Source: Armatimonadota bacterium (lineage in GTDB: Bacteria; Armatimonadota; Fimbriimonadia; Fimbriimonadales; Fimbriimonadaceae). Taken from it: DNA of 64,000 nucleotides. The stretch is from NCBI GenBank assembly GCA_018268395.1, contig JAFDWQ010000001.1:710644-774643 (forward strand), given 5' to 3'. Both the position numbers and the translations under genes were made by a program. The notes under the pieces were generated by a model. That model saw only the letters and a list, made by a program, of their open reading frames with translations. It made no database searches and was not told where the DNA came from. Shown piece by piece: positions 8,775 through 16,968 of this stretch (positions within the stretch are counted from its first letter, which is position 1; each line of letters begins with the position of its first letter).

Positions 8775-10879
8775 GCCGCCTCAGCCACCCTGTCCTCCCA
8801 GACTTTCATCACGATCTTTTCGAACGAGGACGCGAACAGCTTCGCGTCACCAAGCGGAGATGCCGAGAGAGCGGCGCGGGCTCCAGCCCTGAATTCGCCC
8901 AGAGCCGAAGGGTCGGAAGCGAGCCTGACGGCCGTGTCGACGAAGCCATCGACGCTGTCGGCGACGAGGTGGCCGAAACCCGCCGTGCGCAAGAAACTGG
9001 CGGACATGTTCGACACATAGCGGTCGCCTGTTTTCGTCACGACCGGGACACCCATCGAGAGACAGTCCAGGGTCGTCGTCGCACCGGAATACGGGAACGT
9101 GTCCAAGGCGACGTCGACCCCTGACACCGTGGCCAGATGCGCGGTACGGTCGGTGTGACCGATCATCTCCAACCGGTCCATGGAGACCCCGTTCGCGTCG
9201 AACTGGGCCGCGAAGTGGCTTCGTGCAGCCGTGTCGCCCAGATAAAAGTTCTTGATGACCATGCGAGAGCCATCGACCGACCGCAGAACCCGGCACCAGG
9301 CCTCGACCACCGCCGGGTTGATCTTGGTCGTGACATTGAAGCTGGCGAACGTGACGTAGGCGTTCCGCGCCAACGGTAGCGGGCCGACAGGCGGTAGGTC
9401 GTCCCAGCAAGACAGGCACGTGAAGCTGTGCGGCAACCTGTAGACCTGTTCGCTGTACTCGTCCTCCGCCGAACGCGGCGTCACCGTCGGGTCGCCGATG
9501 AGGCCGTCGAACTGCGACAGCCCTGTGGTCCCGGAATATCCCAACCACGTGAGCTGGACCGGTGCGGGTCGAAGAGCAAAGGCGTCCAGCCGGTTGTCGG
9601 ACGTGTGTCCCGCAAGGTCGATCAGGACGTCGATCCCGTCATTCCGGACCTGTTCGGCAAGTGACGCCCCAGAGAGCCCTTTGCAGGGGACGAAGTGGTC
9701 GGCCAACGCTGCGAGCTTCTTGGTCTGGCTGTCCTGGACGTCGCTGGAGGAATACAAGTGGACCTCGAACCCCGAGAGGTTGGCCAATAAGGGTTCGAGG
9801 AAGAAGCCAACGGGGTGGATCCGGAAGTCCGGAGACACGAAGCCGATCTTTTTGGGAACCTTGTTCCGGATCGCAGGCCGGCTGCACCGAGGGGCATGTC
9901 GCACGGCATACCGCAGGGCTTCGTCCCGGATTTCGCTCCCGCTGACGGACGCGTCTCCCAGCATCGACAAGAGAAGGTTGCTATGGACGGCGGACGCGCC
10001 CGGAGATTGGGAAAGGGCGTCGCGATAGGCTTGGCACGCTTCGCCAGGGTGCCCCAACACTCGGTAGCACGCGCCGATCGCCGCGAACGACTCAGGGAGC
10101 ACGGGTTCCATCGTCAGAGCCGCGTTCGCTTCTCGGACCGCACCACTGACGTTGCCCTCTGCAAGCAGCAGGTTCGAAAGGTTGACCCTCGCCTTGGCAT
10201 GTCCAGGATCGATCGAGACGGCCCGCTCCAGGCTCGCTACGGCCTGTTTACGGTCGCCGGCCTGAGAGTGAGCGTTGGCGAGGTTCACGTAGGCACGGAC
10301 GTGCGTCGGATCGTCCTGGACGGTCTTGTTCAAGCACACGAGGGCGTCTTCTGTGCGGCCGAGATCGACGAGCTCGGCACCCATGTTGTTCCGGGCCTCT
10401 ATGAAGTCCGGTCGGATCTCGAGAGCTTTCGCGAAGCGTACGACGGCGTCGTCGGGACGTCCGAGACGGCTGAGAGCGTTTCCGGCATTGAACCAAGCGA
10501 CCGCGTTCGCCGGTGCATAACGCAAGGCCGTGTCGCAAGCCGAGAGGGCGTCTTCGAACCGGCCCAGTTCCATCAGGGCGGAACTCTTGTTACTGTAAGC
10601 GTCGGCGAAGTCCGGCTTGAGGACGAGCGCCCGGTCGATCAGGCTTACCGCGCCTTCGGCGTCGCCGGACTGCATCGCAGCGACGCCGAGGAGGTGAAGG
10701 GCGTCCACGTGGTCGGGATCGTCGGCCAAGATCTGACCGTAGACTTGCGCCGCTTCGGGTAGCCGTCCGGCGCGATGGAACTCCAAGGCCTGGGACAGCC
10801 TTTCCTCCGGCGACCGCCCCTTCTGTGGGGGTCGGAGGCCGGACGCGTTCTTCATCGCTCGACGGAGCATCGTACTCAT
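8771..10879 (-). CDS. TPR protein O-GlcNAc transferase-like glycosyltransferase (GT41), copy B
   Basis: The 702-residue product has about eight TPR units (residues 30-300) followed by the GT41 catalytic half. Motifs include IGFVSPDFRIHPVGFF, FASFNVTTKINPAVVEAW and FPYSGATTTLDCLSMGVPVVT. The catalytic-type His and the UDP-contacting Lys are both kept, so activity is plausible. The start at 10879 has alternatives at the next two Met codons (residues 4 and 9). It is the middle gene of the three-copy array, 10 bases from copy C and overlapping copy A by 4. The differing TPR arms suggest different acceptor proteins. Confidence 0.85.
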   Translation of the reverse strand: MSTMLRRAMKNASGLRPPQKGRSPEERLSQALEFHRAGRLPEAAQVYGQILADDPDHVDALHLLGVAAMQSGDAEGAVSLIDRALVLKPDFADAYSNKSSALMELGRFEDALSACDTALRYAPANAVAWFNAGNALSRLGRPDDAVVRFAKALEIRPDFIEARNNMGAELVDLGRTEDALVCLNKTVQDDPTHVRAYVNLANAHSQAGDRKQAVASLERAVSIDPGHAKARVNLSNLLLAEGNVSGAVREANAALTMEPVLPESFAAIGACYRVLGHPGEACQAYRDALSQSPGASAVHSNLLLSMLGDASVSGSEIRDEALRYAVRHAPRCSRPAIRNKVPKKIGFVSPDFRIHPVGFFLEPLLANLSGFEVHLYSSSDVQDSQTKKLAALADHFVPCKGLSGASLAEQVRNDGIDVLIDLAGHTSDNRLDAFALRPAPVQLTWLGYSGTTGLSQFDGLIGDPTVTPRSAEDEYSEQVYRLPHSFTCLSCWDDLPPVGPLPLARNAYVTFASFNVTTKINPAVVEAWCRVLRSVDGSRMVIKNFYLGDTAARSHFAAQFDANGVSMDRLEMIGHTDRTAHLATVSGVDVALDTFPYSGATTTLDCLSMGVPVVTKTGDRYVSNMSASFLRTAGFGHLVADSVDGFVDTAVRLASDPSALGEFRAGARAALSASPLGDAKLFASSFEKIVMKVWEDRVAEAA

Positions 10880-10889
10880 GCTGGTGGAA

Positions 10890-12644
10890 TTATCGGGTCG
10901 TTGCGTCCGACTCCCACAGTGCGTCCAGCGCGTCCTGCAGGCCCTTGGCCGCTACATGGCCCTGACAGAGGCTCGAACCGGCGACCTGGGCGCGCAACCC
11001 GGACCGGATCCGCGCCAGCTCGGCGGTATCTCCGGCCAGGCGGGCGGCCTCGGCCACATAGGCTTCGACCGAACCGGTGATCCACTCGTCCTTCCCGACA
11101 GCGGACAGGATCGAAGACGACATTCTCGAGGCATAGCGGTCGCCCCGAAGGGTGACGACCGGCACTCCCATGTGGAGGGCTTCGACGGTCGTCGTCGCGC
11201 CGGTGTACGGGAACGTGTCGAGCGCCACGTCGATCTCGCCGTAATCGGCGAAGGGGTCGGGGCCGGAAGACCAACCTCGGACTTCGACCCGGTCTTTGCC
11301 GATCCCGGCCGACCGGAACCTCTGGACGATCCGGTCGGCGAACCGCGCTTCGCCCAAGTGGACCGATTTCACGACGAACCGGGAGTCGGGAACTTGGGCA
11401 AGGATGTCGGCCCATGCCGCAAGGTTCGGGTCGCTGACCTTCGACATGTTATTGAAAGACCCGAACGTGACGAACCCGTTCTTCAACGCCGGAGACGGCG
11501 TGACAGGCGACGGGATCCGATCCGGATCGAAACAGAACAACGAGCCAGGGACAAGGGCGATCGTTTCGGTGTAGCACCCTTCCTCTCCGGGCCGGACGGT
11601 CTCAGCATCGGCCAAGACCGCGTCCATCGACGGAATGCCGGTCGTTCCCGAGTAGCCCAGATAGGAGACTTGGAGGGGGGCGAGCCGAGCTGCGAACGCG
11701 GCGGCCGACGAGCCGGCCGTGTGGCCCGCAAGGTCGACGGCGACGTCGGCTCCGGCGGCCTCGAAGACGGAGCGGAGGCCCTCGGCGTCAAGGTCGGGTG
11801 CGGACACGTAGTCGTCGGCCAGGTCCGCCATTCGCTCGGTCCAACCGTCGCGGACCTTGGACGTGCTCACGAGGACCAAGCGGTGCCTTTCCTTGTCCCA
11901 GTTCCTAAGGACGGGCTCTAAGAAATAGGCGACCGGGTGGGCCCTGAAGTCGGGCGAGACGAACGCGACCGTCCGGACGGCACGGGCCGGCCGAACGGGC
12001 TTCACGACAGGGTAGAGCGATCGGAACCCTTCGGCCGCGTCCTTGATCGACCCGGCGGTCGCTCGTGACGAGTAGTGCATGGCGAAGACGAGGCCCTGGA
12101 GCGCTTCAGCGAACCGAGGAGCGACATAGAGCGCTTGCCGGAAGGCACTGACCGCCCCTTCGGAGTCCCCGCCCTCTAAGAGAGAGTAGCCCAGGTTACT
12201 GTGGGCCTGGGGCATCGAAGGCTGCAGTTGCGCCGCCATCCGGGCCGAGTCGATCGACGTTCCGAGCGTGCCCGGACGTCGGAGGCAGGTGCACAACGTG
12301 CAGTACGCCGGGGCGAAGACGGGATCGAGCTTGATCGCTTGTTGCAAGGCTTCGACGGCCTCGTCGATACGGTCGACCGACCGATAAGCGTTGCCCAGAT
12401 TGCTCCAGGCTTCCGCGTCGTTCGGTGCGAGCCGTACGGCCCTTTCGAGCAAGCGCAGCCCTTCCTCCCGGCGGTCGCTCTGGAACACGAGGACGCCGAG
12501 AAACTGCACCGCTTTCGGGTGGTCGGGAGAGGCCTTTAGAAACTCGCGGTAGAGGTGCTCGGCCTCTTCGCTCAGTCCTTGGACATGGAACCGTATGGCC
12601 GCATCGAGCGTCTCTCGGGCCGTGTAAGCAGGTGCCAACGACAT
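10890..12644 (-). CDS. TPR protein O-GlcNAc transferase-like glycosyltransferase (GT41), copy C
   Basis: The 584-residue product has about six N-terminal TPRs (residues 10-190) and a GT41 catalytic region. Motifs include AFVSPDFRAHPVAYF, FGSFNNMSKVSDPNLAAW and FPYTGATTTVEALHMGVPVVT. The catalytic-type His and Lys are retained. I start it at the ATG at 12644 (MSLAPAYTARE) and not at the TTG at 12665. It is the promoter-proximal gene of the array, and only 54 bases separate it from the divergent methyltransferase. The shared control region suggests joint function in protein or surface glycan modification. Confidence 0.85.
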   Translation of the reverse strand: MSLAPAYTARETLDAAIRFHVQGLSEEAEHLYREFLKASPDHPKAVQFLGVLVFQSDRREEGLRLLERAVRLAPNDAEAWSNLGNAYRSVDRIDEAVEALQQAIKLDPVFAPAYCTLCTCLRRPGTLGTSIDSARMAAQLQPSMPQAHSNLGYSLLEGGDSEGAVSAFRQALYVAPRFAEALQGLVFAMHYSSRATAGSIKDAAEGFRSLYPVVKPVRPARAVRTVAFVSPDFRAHPVAYFLEPVLRNWDKERHRLVLVSTSKVRDGWTERMADLADDYVSAPDLDAEGLRSVFEAAGADVAVDLAGHTAGSSAAAFAARLAPLQVSYLGYSGTTGIPSMDAVLADAETVRPGEEGCYTETIALVPGSLFCFDPDRIPSPVTPSPALKNGFVTFGSFNNMSKVSDPNLAAWADILAQVPDSRFVVKSVHLGEARFADRIVQRFRSAGIGKDRVEVRGWSSGPDPFADYGEIDVALDTFPYTGATTTVEALHMGVPVVTLRGDRYASRMSSSILSAVGKDEWITGSVEAYVAEAARLAGDTAELARIRSGLRAQVAGSSLCQGHVAAKGLQDALDALWESDATTR

Positions 12645-12698
12645 TGTGTTCTGAATTCTTGGCAACTCGCTCTAGGTTTTTGAGGCCAGGGACTGAAG

Positions 12699-13472
12699 TT
12701 GCGTGTCAAGTGGGCCGAGAATCCCGATATGCAGACGCTCGACCTCCAATCGTCGGTCGGTTCGTTCCCGTTCTGGTACCACCGCATCGAACTCCCGGGA
12801 GGGGTCACGACGCCGGGCTGGGCGCCCATTTGCCCGCCCGCCTATATGATCCCGGCCGACATGACGGGCATGCGGGTGCTCGACGTGGGAGCGTGGGACG
12901 GTTACTGGACGTTCGAAGCCCTGAAGCGAGGCGCGAAGGAAGTCGTCGCTATCGACGATTTCAGCGACTACTTAGGCTCCTTGGAAGAGGACGATCGGAA
13001 GGCTTGGGGAACGTTCGACCTCTGCCGTGAAGCCCTGGGCTACGGCGAAGACGTCTGTAAACGGATCGAAATGTCGGTCTACGAAGTCACCGAGGACCGT
13101 CTGGGCCGGTTCGACGTCGTGTTCTTCTTCGGCACCCTCTACCATTTGCGCCACCCGCTGCTGGCGCTCGACTTCTTGTCGGCGGTCTGCGACCGCGAGA
13201 TCTTCATCGAGACGGCGGTGCTCGACGACTTCAGCCCGTATCAAGGCGGATTGGGGAAGGGCTATCCGGGAGGACAGCCGCTCATGGAGTTCTATCCGAA
13301 CAACGAGTACGGCGACAACACGACCAACTGGTGGGCGCCGAGCTTGGCGTGCCTGGGGCTCATGACGATGTCGGCCGGGTTCCCCGACGTCAAAGTCTGG
13401 AAACTGAGCGACCAGCCGACCGAACTGCCCCACTGTCGCGGTTTCTGCCACGGAGTCCGGGAAGCGGCGTGA
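12699..13472 (+). CDS. class I SAM-dependent methyltransferase (CmoB/DUF1698-like)
   Basis: The motif VLDVGAWDGYWTFEALKRGA is a Rossmann motif I for S-adenosylmethionine, followed by the acidic VVAIDDF at the end of strand 2. The later segment FGTLYHLRHPLLALDFL is typical of the CmoB-like methyltransferase group often found in glycan clusters. The substrate is probably a sugar or lipid-linked glycan here, but that is inference. The start is a TTG at 12699 with AGGGA upstream; no ATG is available before the conserved N-terminal part. It is divergent from the three GT41 genes. Confidence 0.75.
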   Translation: MRVKWAENPDMQTLDLQSSVGSFPFWYHRIELPGGVTTPGWAPICPPAYMIPADMTGMRVLDVGAWDGYWTFEALKRGAKEVVAIDDFSDYLGSLEEDDRKAWGTFDLCREALGYGEDVCKRIEMSVYEVTEDRLGRFDVVFFFGTLYHLRHPLLALDFLSAVCDREIFIETAVLDDFSPYQGGLGKGYPGGQPLMEFYPNNEYGDNTTNWWAPSLACLGLMTMSAGFPDVKVWKLSDQPTELPHCRGFCHGVREAA

Positions 13473-13473
13473 G

Positions 13474-14070
13474 TCAGCCCTTCAGCCAAGTCCGTAACCG
13501 GTCCCTCAGTCGTTTGCCTTCGAACCGGTTGCCGAGCAGCGTCGCCCGGTTCCTCGGTTCGAGGAGCAACCTGACGGGCTTGCCGTCGATCTTCCCGTCC
13601 ACGCACACCCAGCGTCCGAGGCCGGCCCATGTGTGAGGGTTCGGCCGGAACGAGACAGACTCCACGTGGCTTCGGGCGAGTTCCGTACGCACGTCCCCTC
13701 CGAAAAACTCGAGCGAGTCAGGGTGGACGATCAGGAAGCCGACGTCTTCGTGCGGGTCGAGCAGGCTACTGTAACTGGGCCGTGCGAACCCCACGAACGT
13801 CCTCTCTGTGCGGTCGAACGGACGCTCGAGGTGCAACCTCCTTTCGACTTCCTTTCTGAGCCCCGCTCCACCGATCGGGCCGAGGAGGTTGGTCGCCAGC
13901 CAGAGGACGACCGGAAACCCGATGATGCATAGCGCGGTCGTGCCTTGAAACCCCTCTGAAGGGAACCTCATCACGCCCAGGACGAGGAGCGGGGCACCGA
14001 CCACGAGCGGCAAGACGTTCCCGATCAGCTTCCGCCCCGTCCCCCAGAGCCGTTTTGTCCCGCCAGGCAT
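13474..14070 (-). CDS. hypothetical membrane protein
   Basis: From the ATG at 14070 the product has 198 residues. Two adjacent transmembrane helices lie near residues 13-33 and 43-65. A soluble cytoplasmic domain rich in Arg and Phe follows, with a PH-like look (HPDSLEFFGGDVRTEL; VESVSFRPN). A longer frame exists upstream but runs into the divergent nuclease-like gene. The gene is convergent with the methyltransferase (1 base between stops) and divergent from the AddB-like gene (15 bases). Confidence 0.6.
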   Translation of the reverse strand: MPGGTKRLWGTGRKLIGNVLPLVVGAPLLVLGVMRFPSEGFQGTTALCIIGFPVVLWLATNLLGPIGGAGLRKEVERRLHLERPFDRTERTFVGFARPSYSSLLDPHEDVGFLIVHPDSLEFFGGDVRTELARSHVESVSFRPNPHTWAGLGRWVCVDGKIDGKPVRLLLEPRNRATLLGNRFEGKRLRDRLRTWLKG

Positions 14071-14085
14071 AGGTACATTCCCAAT

Positions 14086-16968
14086 ATGGCAGAAGCCGGG
14101 GTCCGCGTGGTCGTCGTACCGCCAGGAACGCTCGGTCTCCTCGAAGGCCTCCGCTTCGCCGTCCGACCGGACAGTTGGGTGGCCGCCTACCATGATCCGA
14201 CCCTGAAGCCGGTGTCAGAGTTCCTCCAGGAAAGCGAACCGGACGCCGAAGCTCTGTCGTTCGCCGACCTCATCGGCAAGGTCATACGCGTTCTCGGAAT
14301 GACGACGGAACGCGTCGCGACGCGAGGTCAGCGCGAAGCCATGGCCGCTTTGGCGTGCGACAGCCTCGAGGGTACGACCACGATCGAGCGGGCCGCGACG
14401 CTGCCGGGTATGGCCGCTTTGATCGAGTCAAGGCTCGAAGAGCTTCGCCACTACGGGATCGAGCCTGACGACCTGAAAGGGATCGCCGCTACGGGCGCGC
14501 CCGCCCTTCGCGAAAAGCTCGAGGCGATGGTGCGCGTCAGCGAACTCGTGCGGGACTCCATGGAGGTCTCGCACCGCGTCTACGTCACGGACCGGATCAG
14601 GGCCTGCTTCGACGCGGACGCCCCTGACCTTTCCGCGGTCCGTCACGTCGTCGCCGTCGCCGCTTCCGAAGACCGTCCCATGTACGACGGTTTCCTGTCC
14701 TGGCTGGCACGGCACGGGGTGCCCGTCGACCTGATCGTCTGTCTCGTTCCGGAAAGGACCGACCTTTTCCGGCCGGCCCAGCGGACGGCCTCGAGAAGCG
14801 GTGCAAAGTCGACCAAAGTCCTCGGGGAGAGACCCTGGTACTCCGAATTGTTCCGTGGCGTGGCCTCCGACGAACGTCCCACCGTCTCGATCGACCTGGC
14901 CCCGGATCCTCTGGCCGAGTGCGAGTGGATCCTTAGGGAATGCCACAGGCTCCATGCCGACGGTCTGCTATATCCGGAGATCGGCGTGTTCGTGCGTGAC
15001 CCGGGACATTACGTACCCTTCCTCTTGTCTTCCGCCCGGAGGCTCGGCGTCCCCGTCCATTGTTCGAGAACCGTCCCACTGCTCTCGTGCGGCATCGCTT
15101 CGACCGTGCTCCGTGCCCTCAAAGGGATCGCGGGCCGCGACGTCCGAGAGATCGCAAGGCTTGCCTTCGGAACTTATTGTCCGACACCCCATGGATCGGC
15201 GGACGAACTCCTCGGGCACACGAAAGCGACATGGAGGCACGGGGCCTCGTCCTGGACGCGCCTGAAGGCCTGGTCCGATGTCCGGACAGAGCGGTTGCCG
15301 TGGCTCGACGCCCTACTCGCTTGGCGCGACGCCCACCTCGGTGCGACGCTCCCACTCTCGACGTGGCTCGAGGACTTCCGTACGCTCGTCGGAGAGACAG
15401 GGTTATGGGAAGCAGCTTCGGAAGGACACCCGGACGTTACGGCGCGGGACGAACGCGCCCAGACGGTTCTCCAGCGCTCGCTCGCCGACCGGGCCTTCGT
15501 GTACGACCAGGCCGGGCTCAAAGAGCTGAGCCTGCAAGGATTCGCCTCGCTCGCCGAACGGATCTGGCGGGAAGAGACGGTGACGTTCGAAACGGGCGTC
15601 GGCGGCGTTTCGGTGTCGTCCGACATCGACGCGCTGCCGCTCCTCTCGACCTTGTTCGTACCGGGGATGCTCGAGGGAACGATCCCTCGCAGACGTAAGG
15701 AAGACCCGTTGTTTCACGATGGCGAAAGGGCGACGGTCTCGGAGAGCACCGGGTCGTTCCTCCCCCTTTCTGCGGACACCGCGCGCACCGAGCGCGACCT
15801 GTTCGTCCGCATTTGCGCGGCGGCCCAAGCCGCGCTCGTCTTCAGTTACCCGCTCACGGACGACGACCGGGAGAACGTCCCGGCGTTCTTTCTCGACGAA
15901 CTGGAGCGGTGCGTCGGGGGCCGTGTGACAAGGCGCACGTTCCCACGGTCCCTGTCCGTGCCCGACGCCGAAGACGCCGTCCTGGACGCCGACCGCCGGA
16001 TCCGGGAGGCGTTGGACGGACAGCGGGACTATGCCGGGCCAGAGATGGTCAAAGCCGATCGGGCACGGAACGCCCTGCGACCGGACTGGGACGTCGGCGT
16101 CCGGGTCGAGGAGCTCGAGACCGCGGGTCGGTGCGCGTTCCAGGCGGCGTTCCGGCACAGGCTGAAAGTCCGGCCACCGGACCGTGCCGTCGGTACGGCC
16201 GTCCTCGCCGACCTGCCTCGACGGGCCGGGCTGGTCTTAGCGGCGGACGCGAAGGACGCCGGCCAACGACTTCGGGCCGAACTCGACGCTTTACTGGACG
16301 ACCTGTCGACGGACATGGCGGACTGGGAACTGGGTCTTCTCCGAGCGACCGGACTCCGGTGGATCGAAGGATGGGTCGACCGCGAGTTCAGGGCGCGCGA
16401 ACTATGGCCCCGGACCCCAGGAAGCGTCCGCCACGACGTCGGACTGGACGCCGAAGGGTTGCGGTCCGATCCGAAAGTCGGGGACCGGCGTATCAAAATC
16501 CTCGCCAAAGTCTCGGCGGTCTACGATATCGGTGGGGTCAGCGTGGTCCAAGACTATTCTCCAGGGGGCCCCGACCTGAGGAACTTCGTCGAGGACCTGG
16601 ACCAGTCGGGAGAGTCGCTCAAAGAAGGGCTCCTCCTGTTGGCCCAGACCCATCGGAGCGAGCGGGGCGTCGCCATCGAGATCGACGGCGGGTTCGACCG
16701 GAGGTTGTTCGGACTGACCCCTTCCGACGCGATGTTCCTTCGGGGCGACGCGACGGCGGGGCTCGCGGTGTACGGCCTGGGATCCAAAGCGACCCTTGTC
16801 AACCGTGTCTTTGACCGGTTGAAACACACGGTCTCGGTCCTCGACCGTGCCGATGCCCGCGCGGTTCCAGGTCGGCCCTGCGAGACGTGCCTTTACGGTG
16901 ACCTGTGCCGCCGCTCGGCCGTTTTCGGGATCGAGACGTCGCCGTTCGGGGAGGACGTCGAAACGTGA
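14086..16968 (+). CDS. AddB-like PD-(D/E)XK family Fe-S protein with degenerate nuclease site
   Basis: The 960-residue product resembles AddB/RexB subunits of helicase-nuclease complexes. It has an inactivated-helicase-like body (GVFVRDPGHYVPFL; TLFVPGMLEGTIPRR) and a C-terminal PD-(D/E)XK domain framed by four cysteines, C683, C932, C935 and C941. This is the iron-staple pattern of AddB that holds a [4Fe-4S] cluster. The expected catalytic D-Y-K reads D823-Y-S825, the D-R-x-D segment reads V-S-A-V-Y-D, and the family G-x-x-x-H reads G703-T-A-V-L. The fold and cluster therefore seem kept while nuclease activity is probably lost. It overlaps the following helicase gene as GTGA, so the two proteins are very likely partners. 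Confidence 0.75.
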   Translation: MAEAGVRVVVVPPGTLGLLEGLRFAVRPDSWVAAYHDPTLKPVSEFLQESEPDAEALSFADLIGKVIRVLGMTTERVATRGQREAMAALACDSLEGTTTIERAATLPGMAALIESRLEELRHYGIEPDDLKGIAATGAPALREKLEAMVRVSELVRDSMEVSHRVYVTDRIRACFDADAPDLSAVRHVVAVAASEDRPMYDGFLSWLARHGVPVDLIVCLVPERTDLFRPAQRTASRSGAKSTKVLGERPWYSELFRGVASDERPTVSIDLAPDPLAECEWILRECHRLHADGLLYPEIGVFVRDPGHYVPFLLSSARRLGVPVHCSRTVPLLSCGIASTVLRALKGIAGRDVREIARLAFGTYCPTPHGSADELLGHTKATWRHGASSWTRLKAWSDVRTERLPWLDALLAWRDAHLGATLPLSTWLEDFRTLVGETGLWEAASEGHPDVTARDERAQTVLQRSLADRAFVYDQAGLKELSLQGFASLAERIWREETVTFETGVGGVSVSSDIDALPLLSTLFVPGMLEGTIPRRRKEDPLFHDGERATVSESTGSFLPLSADTARTERDLFVRICAAAQAALVFSYPLTDDDRENVPAFFLDELERCVGGRVTRRTFPRSLSVPDAEDAVLDADRRIREALDGQRDYAGPEMVKADRARNALRPDWDVGVRVEELETAGRCAFQAAFRHRLKVRPPDRAVGTAVLADLPRRAGLVLAADAKDAGQRLRAELDALLDDLSTDMADWELGLLRATGLRWIEGWVDREFRARELWPRTPGSVRHDVGLDAEGLRSDPKVGDRRIKILAKVSAVYDIGGVSVVQDYSPGGPDLRNFVEDLDQSGESLKEGLLLLAQTHRSERGVAIEIDGGFDRRLFGLTPSDAMFLRGDATAGLAVYGLGSKATLVNRVFDRLKHTVSVLDRADARAVPGRPCETCLYGDLCRRSAVFGIETSPFGEDVET

